Shown piece after piece: positions 29,943 to 41,029 of a stretch of DNA of 64,000 bases (the stretch's first letter is position 1; every line of letters begins with the position of its first letter). The notes below the pieces were generated by a model that was not told the origin of the DNA, did not search any database, and worked only from the letters and a program-made list of their open reading frames with translations. The DNA comes from Triatoma infestans. Lineage: Eukaryota; Arthropoda; Insecta; Hemiptera; Reduviidae. The DNA lies in assembly GCA_011037195.1 (NCBI GenBank), contig JAAEAF010001117.1, forward strand, positions 1-64,000, in the 5' to 3' direction. Position numbers and translations under genes: made by a program.

Positions 29943-30150
29943 GAAGGGCGGGTATTGGTGTAATGGTTATGAATATGGATTTGTAACTGGGAGATCCCCA
30001 GTTTGAGTCCCGCGTGTAACTGCAAAATTTTTATATTCGTTTAATAATTTTTAATAGTAAAGTAGGTGCTTCCGGGGCCTCGTCCACGATACCTAATTTG
30101 GTAGATGGACGTTAAACCCGCCTGAAAATAATAGGCATTACTTTACTTTG
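29943..30150 (+). mobile_element. tRNA-derived SINE, family S2
   Basis: The head GGGCGGGTATTGGTGTAATG-GTTATGAATATGGATTTGTAAC has a good box A (TGGTGTAATGGTTA), and GTTTGAGTCC (30001-30010) is a box B; the spacing is that of a tRNA. The body contains TAGTAAAGTAGGTGCTTCC and GATGGACGTTAAACCCGCC, ending near ACTTTACTTTG. It cannot be a functional tRNA, since the 3' acceptor strand is missing. Confidence 0.75.
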
Positions 30151-30154
30151 TAGA

Positions 30155-30860
30155 GTTTCTAAGATTCATTATGGCTAATATGGTTTTAACGTTACATGGG
30201 AATCGCACATGTGCGGACATTCTTTCTCCTACTCCATTTCCCATCACCGGTATTCGGGTGTTCCTATTGTTTCGGATAAACCAGTTCCCCCGTGCAAGCC
30301 CAGAGTCGTTTTACTACAAGAGGATGTCGCTACCACGGGGAGGCTGTAGTACAAAGCTCCTCTCCCCGCTTGGTCCTCAGAGGGGCGGGTTGAGTTTTAC
30401 GCTTAAGCAGCGAAAGGAAGCCTTTGAATCTATAAGAATGACATCTCACTTTATATCGGTAATAGATAGATTATGGGCTACCAAATCTATCGCTGAAACT
30501 TCTCCCTCTAAATTGCTGCCACCCTGTCTAACCCTGGTATGGAAGCTTGGAACGATTTGGAAAAGACTCCAGCACCAACCCCTCCCTTCTATAGGCGCAA
30601 CTACTAAGAAAGTACTTTAATTTAAGTGAAATACTCCTTCTTTCAATAACCTGCTCTCTTTGTTATAAGCTCAGATCCGTTGCTAATTAGAATTTGTTTT
30701 GCAATACGTTCTTTTTTCGCATATTGTGGCTAGATGTCGGGCTTGTTAGAGTTGAATAATATTATATTACATCACTTGTGATGAAAAATAATGGCTTCTG
30801 TTACTTTATCTTATTTGAATGCTATTTTTTGTTGTACTCGTATTTTGGATGAGATGGTAC
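30155..30860. other. Intron with decayed repeat, target of the LTR element
   Basis: A plus-strand frame of 149 codons at 30171-30620 has no known motif. 30681-30785 resembles 39860-39960 and 40240-40310 (CAATACGTTC, GCTAGATGTC, TTAGAGTTGAATAATA, CACTTGTGA), a dispersed repeat. 30787-30861 seems to join the LINE sequence at 38065 across the LTR element. Confidence 0.5.
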
Positions 30861-30861
30861 A
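30858..30861. repeat. Target site duplication, left copy (TACA)
   Basis: TACA immediately before the LTR is repeated at 38061-38064. A 4-bp duplication with pyrimidine/purine alternation is usual for gypsy-group (errantivirus) insertion. Confidence 0.9.
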
Positions 30862-31072
30862 AGTTATGTTTTTTATTAGGGGAAAACTCTTTTTAAAAAA
30901 AACAAGTTTATTTAGCAATACAGACTACAGTAGCACAATCATAAATGACCAGTGTGTGAGAATTATCTCTTATTATAAGTACATGTATATATAGTAATTT
31001 GAAGAATGCGTGGGACGTTGATTACCAACTGGAGTCACCTCAGATAAGAATATGATGACGGTCTATGTAACT
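30862..31072 (-). repeat. 3' LTR of the errantivirus-type element
   Basis: 211 bp, starting AGTTATG and ending GTAACT on the plus strand, so its termini are short inverted repeats. It matches the other LTR (37847-38060) except for about four substitutions and a 3-bp length difference in a T/A tract. On the element strand it has AATAAA (30907-30912) and a TATATATA tract. A short purine tract (CTGGGAGG on the element strand, about 31073-31080) lies next to it and would prime plus-strand synthesis. Confidence 0.92.
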
Positions 31073-31203
31073 CCTCCCAGGCTAAAAGGGGACTCCAGGT
31101 GTCACTAGACTTCCTGTCGGCTTCCTGGTATCTTTGATTTCCTGTGAATTAGAATTAGAACTTACCTCCGATGAGTTTTTGCTACATTGTGAGAAGTAAT
31201 ATT

Positions 31204-32508
31204 TTATACAACAATACAGATTACAATCATTATTGATATTATAATTATTACCGTATTAATAATTGAATGATTACTATTGTTTATATTTACATGATTTATC
31301 TTTGGTGATTCATTAAATAAAATGTTTTGTTTACTAATCTGTTTTAACGCAATACTTTTATTGCTGAACTGTTTTAATGTGAAATTTAATTTTAAATTTT
31401 CAAAGATCATTTCTTTGCTTTTTGTTGCATAATGGTTTAATTATAATCATTAATTTTACAATTCTTATCGGTTCTGAATTTGTATATTCCGGGAATTTCT
31501 ATTTGTTTTTTGAAATCTTTACACTATATTTTTAGTTGCTTGGTTTCTTTACTTACAATGATTGCAATGTTAGAGTTTTCAATTTTTATTATTACAAACC
31601 CTTCATTTACCTTATGATATGTGCAATCTTTATTATTATGGTTTAACAATATATTTAGTAGACACTTATTTGCTTCTACATAATTTGTTTTACAATAATG
31701 AATCCCTTGTTTTTAATACATTTGGTAGTGGTCAACAATTTATTGTTCTTATTTATTATTAATTCCTTCTTCTGATCTAACATTAACATTTCCTCATTAT
31801 TTACAATAGGAATGGGCGTTATTTGCGACAATATGTTATTTTCATAATCCCTCTCATAGATGGGTATTTCCAATAGATATTCTATTTGGTTATTTCGTAA
31901 CTTACAATGACTCGAAATTTGAGACGTGCTGTCCCAGAAGTTCGTGTTGTCTATATGGTCTATTAATTTCATTAATTCTGTTGTTGTTATTATTGAACTG
32001 TGTAGTGTATTTAAATTACAAAATGTTAGGCTGGTTTCTAACTCGGCCATAATTTCAATTAAATTAATTGTTAATAATGTTATTTGGTTTATTGTGTCTC
32101 TAATAAGTAATATATTTTTCCATGTTATATCTTCTTTAAATAATGTTTCTAATTGTGTAATTCTGGATTCTAATACTAATTCATTATGTTTAATGTTATC
32201 AATTTGATTATTAAATTTTTCTATCATGTCTTTTATTTTGGTTATTAAATAAATTATTTATTTTTGAAGTTAATCTATTTAAACTAGTTAGAAATTTAGT
32301 ATATTTAAAGGGGTTTCTATTTCCCTTGTAATTATGCTACTTGAGGATTTAGCCTCTTCTACTTTTATAACAATTTTATTTTTATATTCTTTTAATTTTA
32401 AATATTCCATTTTTATGCTACTTAAATTGTAATTATAATATGAGTACTGAGATGTAAGATATATATATACATTTCCTATTTCTAATATATTAAACCCTGT
32501 CTTCTGCT
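31204..32508 (-). pseudogene. env-like region of the errantivirus-type element, broken
   Basis: Downstream of integrase, as expected for an envelope gene. A 183-codon frame (31676-32227) is helical and asparagine/isoleucine-rich, with many potential coiled segments (ITQLETLF, RDTINQITLLTINL); a further frame (31204-31410) ends with a hydrophobic stretch of about 20 residues (isoleucine/valine-rich) close to the stop, suitable as a C-terminal membrane anchor. Upstream to 32508 coding-like sequence continues in a different frame with stops. In errantiviruses env is a baculovirus F-like fusion protein; here it is interrupted. Identity rests on position and the anchor, not on a family signature. 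Confidence 0.7.
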
Positions 32509-35500
32509 TTATTTGTTCGAGTTCTGTAGCTCTCGTTGTGCAGCGGCATCTACAACATATCGCCGTTTACGTTTAAGTTTATCAATTTTATGCCTCTTAT
32601 TTGGGCCTACTTTAACTACTCCTAATTTTGGGTTATAATTTTCCGCAATGTGAGATTTATATAGCGGTTTCCTAATTTTATTAATTCTTCTTTTGCCTTC
32701 CTTTATGAGGATTTTATTCGGCAATTGGTTTGGTATGGGTTCCGTTTCCCTTTGTTTTAAAAATCTCTTATTTTTCTCAATACTAATTTTTTTATTTATT
32801 TCCTCGTGGAGGATTTTTAATTTATTTTTATAATTTAACATATAATCATCCATTGTGGATTTTGTATTAAATATGTTTTTTCCTTATCCGCTCCGAATAG
32901 GATTTCAATAGGGGCGAATTTTAAATTAATATTAATAGAATTATTATACGCTAGCATGGCAAAATTTATTTTATTTTTTTTTTTTTCTTTTTTTAATTCT
33001 CCGTTTTGATTTATTATTCTAAGATGTTCTATTAAGGTCGAATGGAATATTTCTATGGTTCCATTACTTTTCGGATTGTTTATGCAGGTCATATGGCTGT
33101 AATTTTATATAATTTTAATAATTCTTTTACTAAATTATTGTTGAATTCTGTGCCGTTGTCATATGTTATTTCGTTACGGATTTTATACTGACTAAAGTGT
33201 TGTAGTAATTTTTCTACTATTTCTGTCGCGTTTTATGTTTTTAGCGCGTGTATTTGGGCGAATTTTGAAAATGCGTCAATTATTGTAAGATATTTTTCGT
33301 TTTCTAATGTAAGCGTGTCTATGTGGATAATATCAAAGAGGTATTTAGGTGTGTTTGTTAAATTATCTGTCAGTTTATATGGGTTTCTTTCGTATTTGTT
33401 TAATTGGCATATTCCGCAGTTGTTAATAAATCTTTGGATATCTTCGTGTAGTTTTGGCCAGTAGTACTGTCTTTTTAATCGAATGTATGTTTCTAGAATC
33501 CTCTGTGACTTGTTTTTCCCAGGTGGTAATTTGTGATAATTTCTAATTGGTCTGCGGTGTTTTCTACATCTGTTAGTACGTTTTCGCATTGTATTAATTT
33601 GTACGAGTCTTTTGTAAATTGTGATTGTAGTACATCGTTTATTGTTAGGATTATATCTTTGTTTATTAAGCAATAGTAGTTAACTTTCGGTACTAAATAG
33701 TCTTTGATGAATTTAAATATTTCGTTTTTTAAATCTCTTTTGTCTAATTTAATTGTTAGTCTCTGTTTACTTTGTCCATGTAATTTTACCAAGTTTACCT
33801 CTGTACTGTTTTCGTGTGCTTCTATTATAATTTGGTTTTTTCCTACGTTTATACATGTTTCTCTATATGTTATTCCGTTTAGTTCGTTTTCTTCGGCTGA
33901 GTGACATGTCTCTAAATCGTCTTCGTCTATGTTTGGAATTAAACTTTCATTGTCGTTTATGTAAATTTCTGCTTGTGGTGTTTCATGTATGATAATTTTT
34001 ATGTGTGTTTCTTTGAATATTTCTTGTAAGTTTTCTTCAATGTTTTCAATAGTGTCTGACATGTGGAGAGTGAATATGTCGTTTTGAATGCAGTAGTCTT
34101 TGAGGTTTATTAAGCATGTTTCTAAAGTTTTTCTTTCTACTTTGTCTGTGTGGTTTCGTTTTATTGTTAAATGAAATAGAGTGTTTTTATCTTGAAGGTG
34201 TTGGGGATAAACTTTACCAATTTGTAATTTTTTGTTTTTTAAATAATCTTTATAGTTATAATTGTTATTTATTTGATCTGAGTTTTTCTCTAGGGGTTGT
34301 CCGTTAGTAGTTATAAAATGTATTATGTTTTGGGGGTTTTCCAAAATGTTTTCTTTTGTTTTTGTTATTTCAAATGGGGGTCTTATTCTTGATAAGGCGT
34401 CGGCGTTGCAACTTAACTTTCCTTTTTTGTATTCAATTTCGAAATTGAATTCGTCTAAACGAATTTTCCATCGCATGAGTCTGCTGTTGGGATCTTTTAA
34501 GGACATTAGCCAAACTAAAGGTCTATGATCTGTTTTTATTGTGAATTTTGTACCATAGAGGTAAGGCCTAAAATATTTCGTGCTCCAGACAATGCTTAAG
34601 AGTTCTTTTTCTGTAGTCGAGTAATTTAGTTCGTGGTCATTTAAAGTTCTACTTGCGAATGCTATTGGTAGATCTTTGCCGTCTGTATTTTGACTTAAAA
34701 CTGCTCCTATTGGTAATTGCTCGCGTCTGTCGTTAGAATGAAAGGTTTATTAAAATCGGGATATTGTAAAATTGGGGCATTTATTAATAAGGTTTTACTT
34801 GTTTCAAATGAGTTTCTGTAATCTGTGTTTGTTATGTCTATCTTATTACCTTACTTTAGGCATTTCGTCATTGGCTTTGTTAATTTTGCAAAGTTGGGGA
34901 TGAATTTTCTATAATATCCTAATAGTCCTAAATATGCTTTTACTTCTTTGGGTGTTTTTGGAATTGGGAATTCCCTAACTGCCTTAATTTTATCTGGATT
35001 AGGTTTTATTCCATTTTGTGTTACTATGTGTCCTAGATAAGCTACTTCTTTTTTTAAAAATTCCGATTTGGCCAATTGAATTTTGAGATTAAATTCTTTT
35101 AATTTTGAAAATACTTTTCTTATGTTCTGTATGTGTTCTTGAAGTGAGGTTCCTAGTATTATTATGTCGTCTAAATATACTAAGCAAACTTTGTTTATTT
35201 AGTCTTTTAATATGGAGTTCATTATTCTTTGAAATGTGGCTGAAGAATTCTTCAAACCGAAGGGTAAACGTTTGAATTCGAAATGACCTAAGTCCGTGTT
35301 GAATGTCGTCTTTTCAATTGAGTTTTCGTGCATTTTGATTTGGTGGTAACCGCTGGTGAGGTCAATTGTTGTGTAGTACATGTTTCTTCCGAATTGGTCA
35401 AGTACTTCTGTTATGCTAGGAATTGGAAATTTATCGTATTGGCGTTTAGTTTTCGGTAATCTACTACCATTCTGAATTTTCTTTTCCCTGATGCATCCAC

Positions 35501-36242
35501 CTTTTTGGGAACTATTAAAGCGGGTGAAGCCCATGGGGATTTCGATTCTTGGATTATGTCATCCTTTAAAAGTTTTGTCACTTGTTCCTTTATTTCTTGT
35601 TTATATATTTGTGGGTGTCTGTAAGATTTCGTGTATACTGGTGTTTCATCAGTAGTTTTTATCTCATGTATTATTGAGTGTGTATGAGAAAGTGGTTGGT
35701 TTTCTCTGGGTATTATTTCTTTGAATTCGTTAATCACTTTAATTAATTCTGTCTGTTCTTCTTTATTTAGGTGGTCAGTTCGTAATTTAATTATTTCTGT
35801 TTCTATGTGATTTGATTCGAACTTCTTTTGTTTTCTACTATGTTTCTTTTTGTTATTTTGTGTAAGTGTATTTTCTTTTTCCGTATTTTGGAAGTATTTA
35901 AATTTTAGAGTTTTGTTTAAAATTTTTACTGTATTATTCTGGAAATTTAATATAATCTTTAGGTCTGTAATTGCTGGGATACCCAGTAGTAAATTAAATT
36001 GTAAATGGAAGTCATGTAAATAAAATTTTATGTCTTTTCCTTCAATATTAATTATAACAAATTCGTTTCCTGTTTGTTTGCCTGTCGCTGTTGTGAATAC
36101 AAATTTTCTTTATAGATTTTAAATTTTAATTTATTATTATATAAGTAAGTTTTGCTTATTAAGTTTATTGATGACCCTGTGTCTAGTAAGGTATAATAGT
36201 CTTTCAATTTTATAAATGGGAGTTTGGAATTACATTGTATGT
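32509..36242 (-). pseudogene. pol of the errantivirus-type element (protease, RT, RNase H, integrase), broken
   Basis: In transcription order: a protease motif DTGS (36172-36183); reverse transcriptase blocks SPWASPALIVPKK and MVVDYRKLN (35411-35737), TTIDLTSGYHQI and LPFGLKNSSATFQ (35199-35534), the catalytic YLDD (about 35166-35177), [13 protein letters not shown] (34851-35075); an RNase H end NADALSRI (about 34385); integrase zinc-binding and catalytic segments (YYWPKLHEDI, GICQ, DTLTLENEKYLTIIDAFSKF in 33233-33673), and NPKSNGTIEIFHSTL with the last catalytic glutamate (32835-33092); a basic C-terminus (32509-32853). The frame changes or stops at least at 35411-35534, 35199, 34850, 34507, 33493-33673, 33093-33232 and 32835. 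It is thus non-coding as a whole, although the order of domains is complete. Confidence 0.9.
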
Positions 36243-37226
36243 TCAGGATTTCTCCTCTATATTTATAGGAGGTTCTCCTAAAAAAGAACTGTAGTTTTCT
36301 ATTTGTTCAACGTTATTTTCTAAAGGGTTTTGATCCTCTTCTTCTAAGTTATTTTCATGGTTAAATAGTTCTTCCGTTATAAAATTAGGGTTTTGGTTGG
36401 GACATCTCGCGTTCTGTTGCGTAAAATAATTATGTGGTTGTGTGTACCTATTTGTGTATCTGTTAGTGGTTGGTTTCCACAATTTTGTGCTTGTCTGAAC
36501 CGACATTGGTGTTGGTTGTGTTTGATAATTTTTCTGAATTTGTTGACGCGGTGCGTACGTTTGTGAATTTCTTCTTTGTATAGTAATTGGTTTACTCGGG
36601 AAGGGAGTTCGTGTAAATTTTGGTATTATGTAATTTTGTTTTTGAACGGGTGTTTTCGTTACGTTATTTAAATATTGAAAATCGTTTATTATTAATTGTT
36701 CTAATTGTAATAATGATTTTGGCCCACGAGTTGCTAAATTGTTTCGCAATGGGTCCTTTAATGTAGTGATAAAGTGGTGTGTTATAAGTTCTTGAAACTT
36801 TACTAAAAATGCTTTACTTTCTGCTGTTGCGGGCATCAGATTTACCTTAGCTCTGAACAGGTTAAATTTTTCGTTTACTTCTCTTAAACTATTAAATACG
36901 TTTCTGCTAGGGGTACTACGTAATATGTCTAAAACGATGCTAGCGGGTTCTTGACGATCCGCGAAGCTATTTATTAAATGTATTTTTAACTCTTCCCATG
37001 TGTGGAATTGAAGATTCCTTAAGTCTTCGTTCGCCTTTCCAATTATTTTATTTTTTATAGTTAAGAATATTATTCGTTTTTGTAAAACGGTAGGTGGGGG
37101 TTGGAGTGTGTTTAATGTAGCGTTAAGCTCATCTATGTTTAGTATAAATTGTGTTAGTGTTTTTGGATTCCCGTCATATGTTGGGACTGTCTCTAGTATC
37201 ATTTTAATTTCCATGCTGTTTGCCAT
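36243..37226 (-). CDS. Gag of the errantivirus-type element, intact
   Basis: The structural protein of the element, forming the particle that packages its RNA. I start at the ATG at 37224-37226 (MANSMEIKMILETVPTYDG), giving 327 residues; an upstream in-frame ATG at 37283 adds 19 hydrophobic residues but precedes the first residues conserved in 17.6/297-like Gag. The N-terminal half has the PTYDGNPKTLTQFI and HLINSFADRQEPA segments of the family. There is no CCHC zinc knuckle; instead the C-terminal third is rich in Gln, Asn, Thr, Pro and Arg, as usual in errantiviruses. Open along its whole length, unlike pol and env. Confidence 0.88.
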   Translation of the reverse strand: MANSMEIKMILETVPTYDGNPKTLTQFILNIDELNATLNTLQPPPTVLQKRIIFLTIKNKIIGKANEDLRNLQFHTWEELKIHLINSFADRQEPASIVLDILRSTPSRNVFNSLREVNEKFNLFRAKVNLMPATAESKAFLVKFQELITHHFITTLKDPLRNNLATRGPKSLLQLEQLIINDFQYLNNVTKTPVQKQNYIIPKFTRTPFPSKPITIQRRNSQTYAPRQQIQKNYQTQPTPMSVQTSTKLWKPTTNRYTNRYTQPHNYFTQQNARCPNQNPNFITEELFNHENNLEEEDQNPLENNVEQIENYSSFLGEPPINIEEKS

Positions 37227-37828
37227 GGTGAATAGTTTAAATAAAATTTCAATATACAACAAATAAAATATCTTTACAAGCAATATATATGTGTTTTAGT
37301 TGCAATAGTTTTTTCATGCACTAAATAAATAATAAATTGTTAGTTTCTCAATTTATTTATCTTTTCTTTTATTAAAAAAAAAAATTATTTTATTTTCAAT
37401 TTATTTGAAAATTTTATTTTATTTCAATTTATAAAAATTTTAAAAAATTTCAATTTATTTGAAAAATTTTAAAGTTTCAATTTATTTTTATTTTCTTTAA
37501 AAAATTAACTTGTAATGACTTACAATACTAGCACGCTGACTGCGGTGAGTACTGTTGTTGCAATGTTCATTTGCGGGGTTGGCTTCTGATGGTGGTTGAT
37601 TCTCTTCTACTGGAGCCAAAGTCTGTATGCTGCTTGCCTTTTGGTGAACCTCTGATGTATAAACGGATTAGCTGCAGGTTGTAGCTCCGACAACAGGAAT
37701 TCTTGAGTCTTCTTTGTTCTGGACACCTCTTAAGTATAGAAATAGTGAAATAAATTTTTTCTAAAACGGATTAAATTTTTCAGCCAAATCGTCGCTGTAA
37801 AATTTCCGAAAAAAAATCTACTTGAGGT

Positions 37829-37846
37829 GGTCCTACCGACTGCGCC
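37829..37846 (-). promoter_or_regulatory. Primer binding site for tRNA-Ser
   Basis: Just inside the 5' LTR the element strand reads GGCGCAGTCGGTAGGACC (with the final T of the LTR giving TGGCGCAGTCG). This is complementary to the 3' end of insect serine tRNA (acceptor stem CGACTGC, discriminator G, CCA), the primer used by 17.6 and 297. Confidence 0.85.
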
Positions 37847-38060
37847 AGTTATGTTTTTTATTAGGGGAAAACTCTTTTTTTAAAAAAAAACAAGTTTATT
37901 TAGCAATACAGACTACAGTAGCACAATCATGAATGACGAGTGTGTGAGAATTATCTCTTATTATAAGTACATGTATATATAGTAATTTGAAGAATGCGTG
38001 GGTCGTTGTTTACCAACTGGAGTCACCTCAGATAAGAATATGATGACGGTCTATGTAACT
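37847..38060 (-). repeat. 5' LTR of the errantivirus-type element
   Basis: 214 bp, AGTTATG...GTAACT on the plus strand, followed by the second TACA (38061-38064). It should carry the promoter of the element, directed against the receptor gene transcript. Confidence 0.92.
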
Positions 38061-38064
38061 TACA
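38061..38064. repeat. Target site duplication, right copy (TACA)
   Basis: Matches 30858-30861. Confidence 0.9.
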
Positions 38065-38065
38065 T

Positions 38066-38560
38066 AACGTTAACGTAAAAGATGTTTGTATCTGCTCAGA
38101 CATTCAAGCTGCGTTGAAGGCGCTGAGTTCATGTATCTTCACTTCAGGTATGTTCTACTTTGAAGGATGTACTTCTGGTCTTGGTACACCAGGTCATATG
38201 GGAATTTTTGCCAAATTTTTTTGGTCATATGGGAAGGTTTGCCAAATAAGGTGCCTCTTTCCCTTTCCCTGGTCCCGAGCCAGCTGTTGGTGTGTCTTTA
38301 GGTTTTTCAAGCTCCCAGTCATGGTTTGACCCATAGCATTCATCCCTGTGGATGAGGCACAGTGGGTTGTCGCCAGCCTAAGTTACTCATAGGGATCTAG
38401 ACAAAGCTATTAGTGAAATGTGCTGTGTTTTTCACGGAGCTCTCTCAGCCATAGTTTGTGAGCCAGAGAAAGAAACATCCTCATGCATTTTAAGACAGAT
38501 TGTTTGGGGTGTGAGGAAATTAGGTTCAAGGTGTTAGTCCGGTTTGTTCGAACTGCGGTG
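38066..38560 (+). pseudogene. RNase-H LINE fragment, target of the LTR insertion
   Basis: The plus-strand frame reads VCICSDIQAALKALSSC (38085 onwards), equivalent to the ICSDSQAALKAL block of retrotransposon RNase H, and then TPGHMGIFAK, equivalent to VPGHMGIxGNExAD, with a short duplication (GGTCATATGGGAA twice, 38192 and 38223). Sequence beyond resembles the copies at 49.7, 51.7 and 58.9 kb (CTCACAGTGGGTTGT, GAACTGCGGTGG). Broken by frameshifts. Confidence 0.7.
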
Positions 38561-38589
38561 GATTAGACCCGGGTAGGGATTTTTGTTCT

Positions 38590-38690
38590 AGACCCGGTTT
38601 GTTGTTTTCTCACTTGTAATTGAAAGTATAACTGCAATCACTACTTTCAATTGAATAATTGTCGCATTATTACACAATTGCAGAAAAAAA
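38590..38690. repeat. Dispersed repeat shared with 39985-40080 and 40365-40436
   Basis: CTCACTTGTAATTGAAAGTA, TCAATTGAATAATTGTCGCA and TATTACACAATTGCAGAAAA recur downstream of the gene with changes. It ends about 60 bp before the last exon. Confidence 0.55.
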
Positions 38691-38756
38691 TTGCTATTTT
38701 CATGAATTATATATATTTTGTTTTCAATTTAATTTTTTCATTTTTTTTTTTTGCAG

Positions 38757-39019
38757 ACGGCTCCGGCGTAACAGGCTCCGTCCTACATTCACAAGGTGTA
38801 TCATGTCTTGGCCCACATCGTGAACTTGGCCAAATTTTAAAAGAATTGCGCATGATTACGGATAAATTGCGCAAAGAAGATGAGGCAGCGGAAATAACGA
38901 ACGATTGGAAATTCGCAGCAATGGTTGTCGATCGTTTATGTCTCATTATATTTACATTGTTTACCGTTATTGCTACAATAGCTGTATTGTTTTCGGCGCC
39001 TCATATCATTGTAACATAA
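38757..39019 (+). CDS. nAChRalpha7: Nicotinic acetylcholine receptor alpha subunit, last coding exon with TM4
   Basis: Two bases complete an Asp codon with the previous exon. The frame then reads [40 protein letters not shown] (the amphipathic MA helix before TM4), [20 protein letters not shown], and [18 protein letters not shown] as TM4, ending SAPHIIVT and TAA (39017-39019). The acceptor is TTTTTTTTTTTTGCAG. The [19 protein letters not shown] form fits insect alpha7 best. No disruption. The intron before it is 9.4 kb, 7.2 kb of which is the antisense LTR element. Confidence 0.95.
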
Positions 39020-39195
39020 CTGGTATTAAAAAAAAAAAAAAAAAAATTACGTTCATCAAGCCATCAAAAGGAAAAAAAACAGGCGCCGAATAAAAAGTTA
39101 AAAGCAAATATATATATACAATAAAATAAAATTTGAATTAGTAAGCGAGTTATTTAAAAAAAGTATTATATATATATATATATATAAAATTAAAA

Positions 39196-39226
<31 letters not shown>

Positions 39227-39500
39227 TAAAATAATAAGGAATGCCCCTCAAACGTATCAAATATGTAGGTTGCTGCCGAATTTGCTTAAGTCTTCCAAAG
39301 AAAACAAATGACATTATAGCCATAATAACGTTTTAATTTTTAATTTTTTTATATTTGATATTAAATTGTAAATATTATTAATTATTCTATACTTTTTTTT
39401 TTTTTAATTCTTTATTTAGTATATAAATATAAATATATATATATAAACCGTTAAATGTAAATATGCACATCTTGGAATAAAACAGGTAAAATTTTATGCA
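39020..39500 (+). other. Probable 3' UTR of the receptor gene with poly(A) signals
   Basis: AATAAA occurs at 39089-39094 and again near 39119, and GGAATAAAACAGG at about 39473. Two AT microsatellites (39167-39186, 39198-39222) and poly(A) tracts lie here. Which signal is used cannot be decided. Confidence 0.6.
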
Positions 39501-40630
39501 CGCATTTTTGGGCAAGGAATAAAAATTTCTTAGTTGCGTTTACGAGTTTTTTTTTGAATTTCTGGAGTCAGAATTTTATAAATCAAACTGCAAGGATTTT
39601 ACGAGTATAATAAAAGTTGGGTAGCAAGAGAAATATAAAGAGACAAACTGGCTGAGTGATAAGAAGATAATAGATGGGTTGCTGACTGGTTGTAAACTGG
39701 TCGTAAACTATTGTAAAACTGTATTGTTGCTCAGTAAATGAACTGTCCCTCTTAGTCTGGCCTAGGTGGGGTGTAACTAAAATTTGATTCATTTAATGTA
39801 TGCTTCTCCGCTCTTCGGATCCCCATTATACCTGCTAATCTCAAATCTGATACTATTTCAGATTTGTTTTGTAATACGTTCATATATTTTGCATATTGCC
39901 CGCTAGATGTCAAAGAAGTTAGAGTTGAATAATAATTACTTTAAGTCACTTGTGAGATAAAGTATTTGGCTCTTTTTTAAATTTTCTATTACTTCACTTG
40001 TAAATTAAAAGTATAAATTCAATAATTTCTTTTGATTATAATAATTGCCACATTATTGAACGAAAGTGCAAATAGTGTGACTGTAATTTACTTGAAATCC
40101 GTTTGGTATAACCTTAAATCCGTTGTATCCAGGATTTGTCTTTTATATATGTTCTTGTTTTTACGAATCTTTAAAATTAAATAGGATGAGAGACTATTCA
40201 ATAGTAGCATTCACAACGGTATGTCTCCTTGGTATTGATCAATCACCGAGGAAATCTCGAGGCCATTAGCGAAGTTAGAATTGAATATTTAATTTCTTCA
40301 CTTGTGAGAAAAAAAATAAAAAAATAAAAATAATTGATTTTAATTGTGCTCATTTGGGATTAAAAGTAAATTTCACTCGCTAACTTTTAATTTAATAAAT
40401 TTGTCATATTATTCACACGGTTGCAGAAAATAGTCTCTTTCTTAATTATCCGGGTATAGATCGTTTGCCTTCTTCAGGCTCTGAACTTTAAAATCAAAAC
40501 GACCATCACTTACTCCAATTAATACAATTTAATTAACAAAATGGGTTATAATTGTATACCTGAGTGGGCCTTGGGTGCAGCGCCATCTGTCAAAAAAAAA
40601 CAACAAAGCTTTGCAATTTAAATTCACACA
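39501..40630. other. Downstream region with dispersed repeats only
   Basis: 39860-39960 and 40188-40310 match the intron repeat at 30681-30785; 39985-40080 and 40365-40436 match 38590-38690. No gene. Confidence 0.5.
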
Positions 40631-40639
40631 TTCACACAA

Positions 40640-40990
40640 AAATTTAAAGTCACACATTTGGTTTACCAATTTTCTTCAAATTTGGAATTCAATCATACTT
40701 TTAATGTGTATTATTATTATTATTATGTAGATAATAAAGAAAAAAAAAAAATGAAAATGGAAAGGAAAGCATAACCCTACTGTTCCCCCACAACCCTCCA
40801 AAAATCAATTTTTTGAGGAAAAATGTTGCAAATAAAAGTGATAGGTATTTATTTCTGTAGATAATATAGAATGTTCAAAAATCGTTTGACCTTTTTTTGA
40901 GAAAATCGCGGGAAAAAAATCATTCAGTAAAGTATTGTGATCTTGCCAAATTTCCAAAATTGAGATTCAACAAAATAGTTCGAAAACGAA
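40640..40990. repeat. Dispersed repeat R1
   Basis: Contains CCAATTTTCTTCAAATTTGG, AATGTGTATTATTA, CCCCACAACCCTCCAAAAAT, AAAAGTGATAGGTATTTAT, TTTTTGAGAAAATCGCG and CATTCAGTAAAGT in R1 order. Confidence 0.65.
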
Positions 40991-41029
40991 AAGTTGCACA
41001 TGAAATTCCCATCTAGGTACTACCGCTGC

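Larger units (their letters stand above)
30862..38060 (-). mobile_element. Errantivirus-type (gypsy group) LTR retrotransposon, nearly complete
   Basis: About 7.2 kb in antisense orientation to the receptor gene, with two LTRs, 4-bp TACA duplication, a serine-tRNA primer site, gag, protease, reverse transcriptase, RNase H, integrase and an env-like frame in the order of 17.6/297-like insect elements. Gag is open; pol and env are broken by stops and frameshifts. LTR divergence is about 2% by eye, so the insertion is recent. It lies within the last long intron of the receptor and within an older LINE remnant. It cannot encode a full set of proteins itself as read. Confidence 0.93.

Noticed and set aside
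29945..30015. Possible tRNA gene
   Set aside because: Boxes A and B are good, but the 3' acceptor strand does not pair with the 5' end and the sequence continues into a SINE body.
30171..30620. 149-codon open frame in the receptor intron
   Set aside because: No family motif, no splice context, and it follows a SINE; more likely decayed repeat sequence than an exon or gene.
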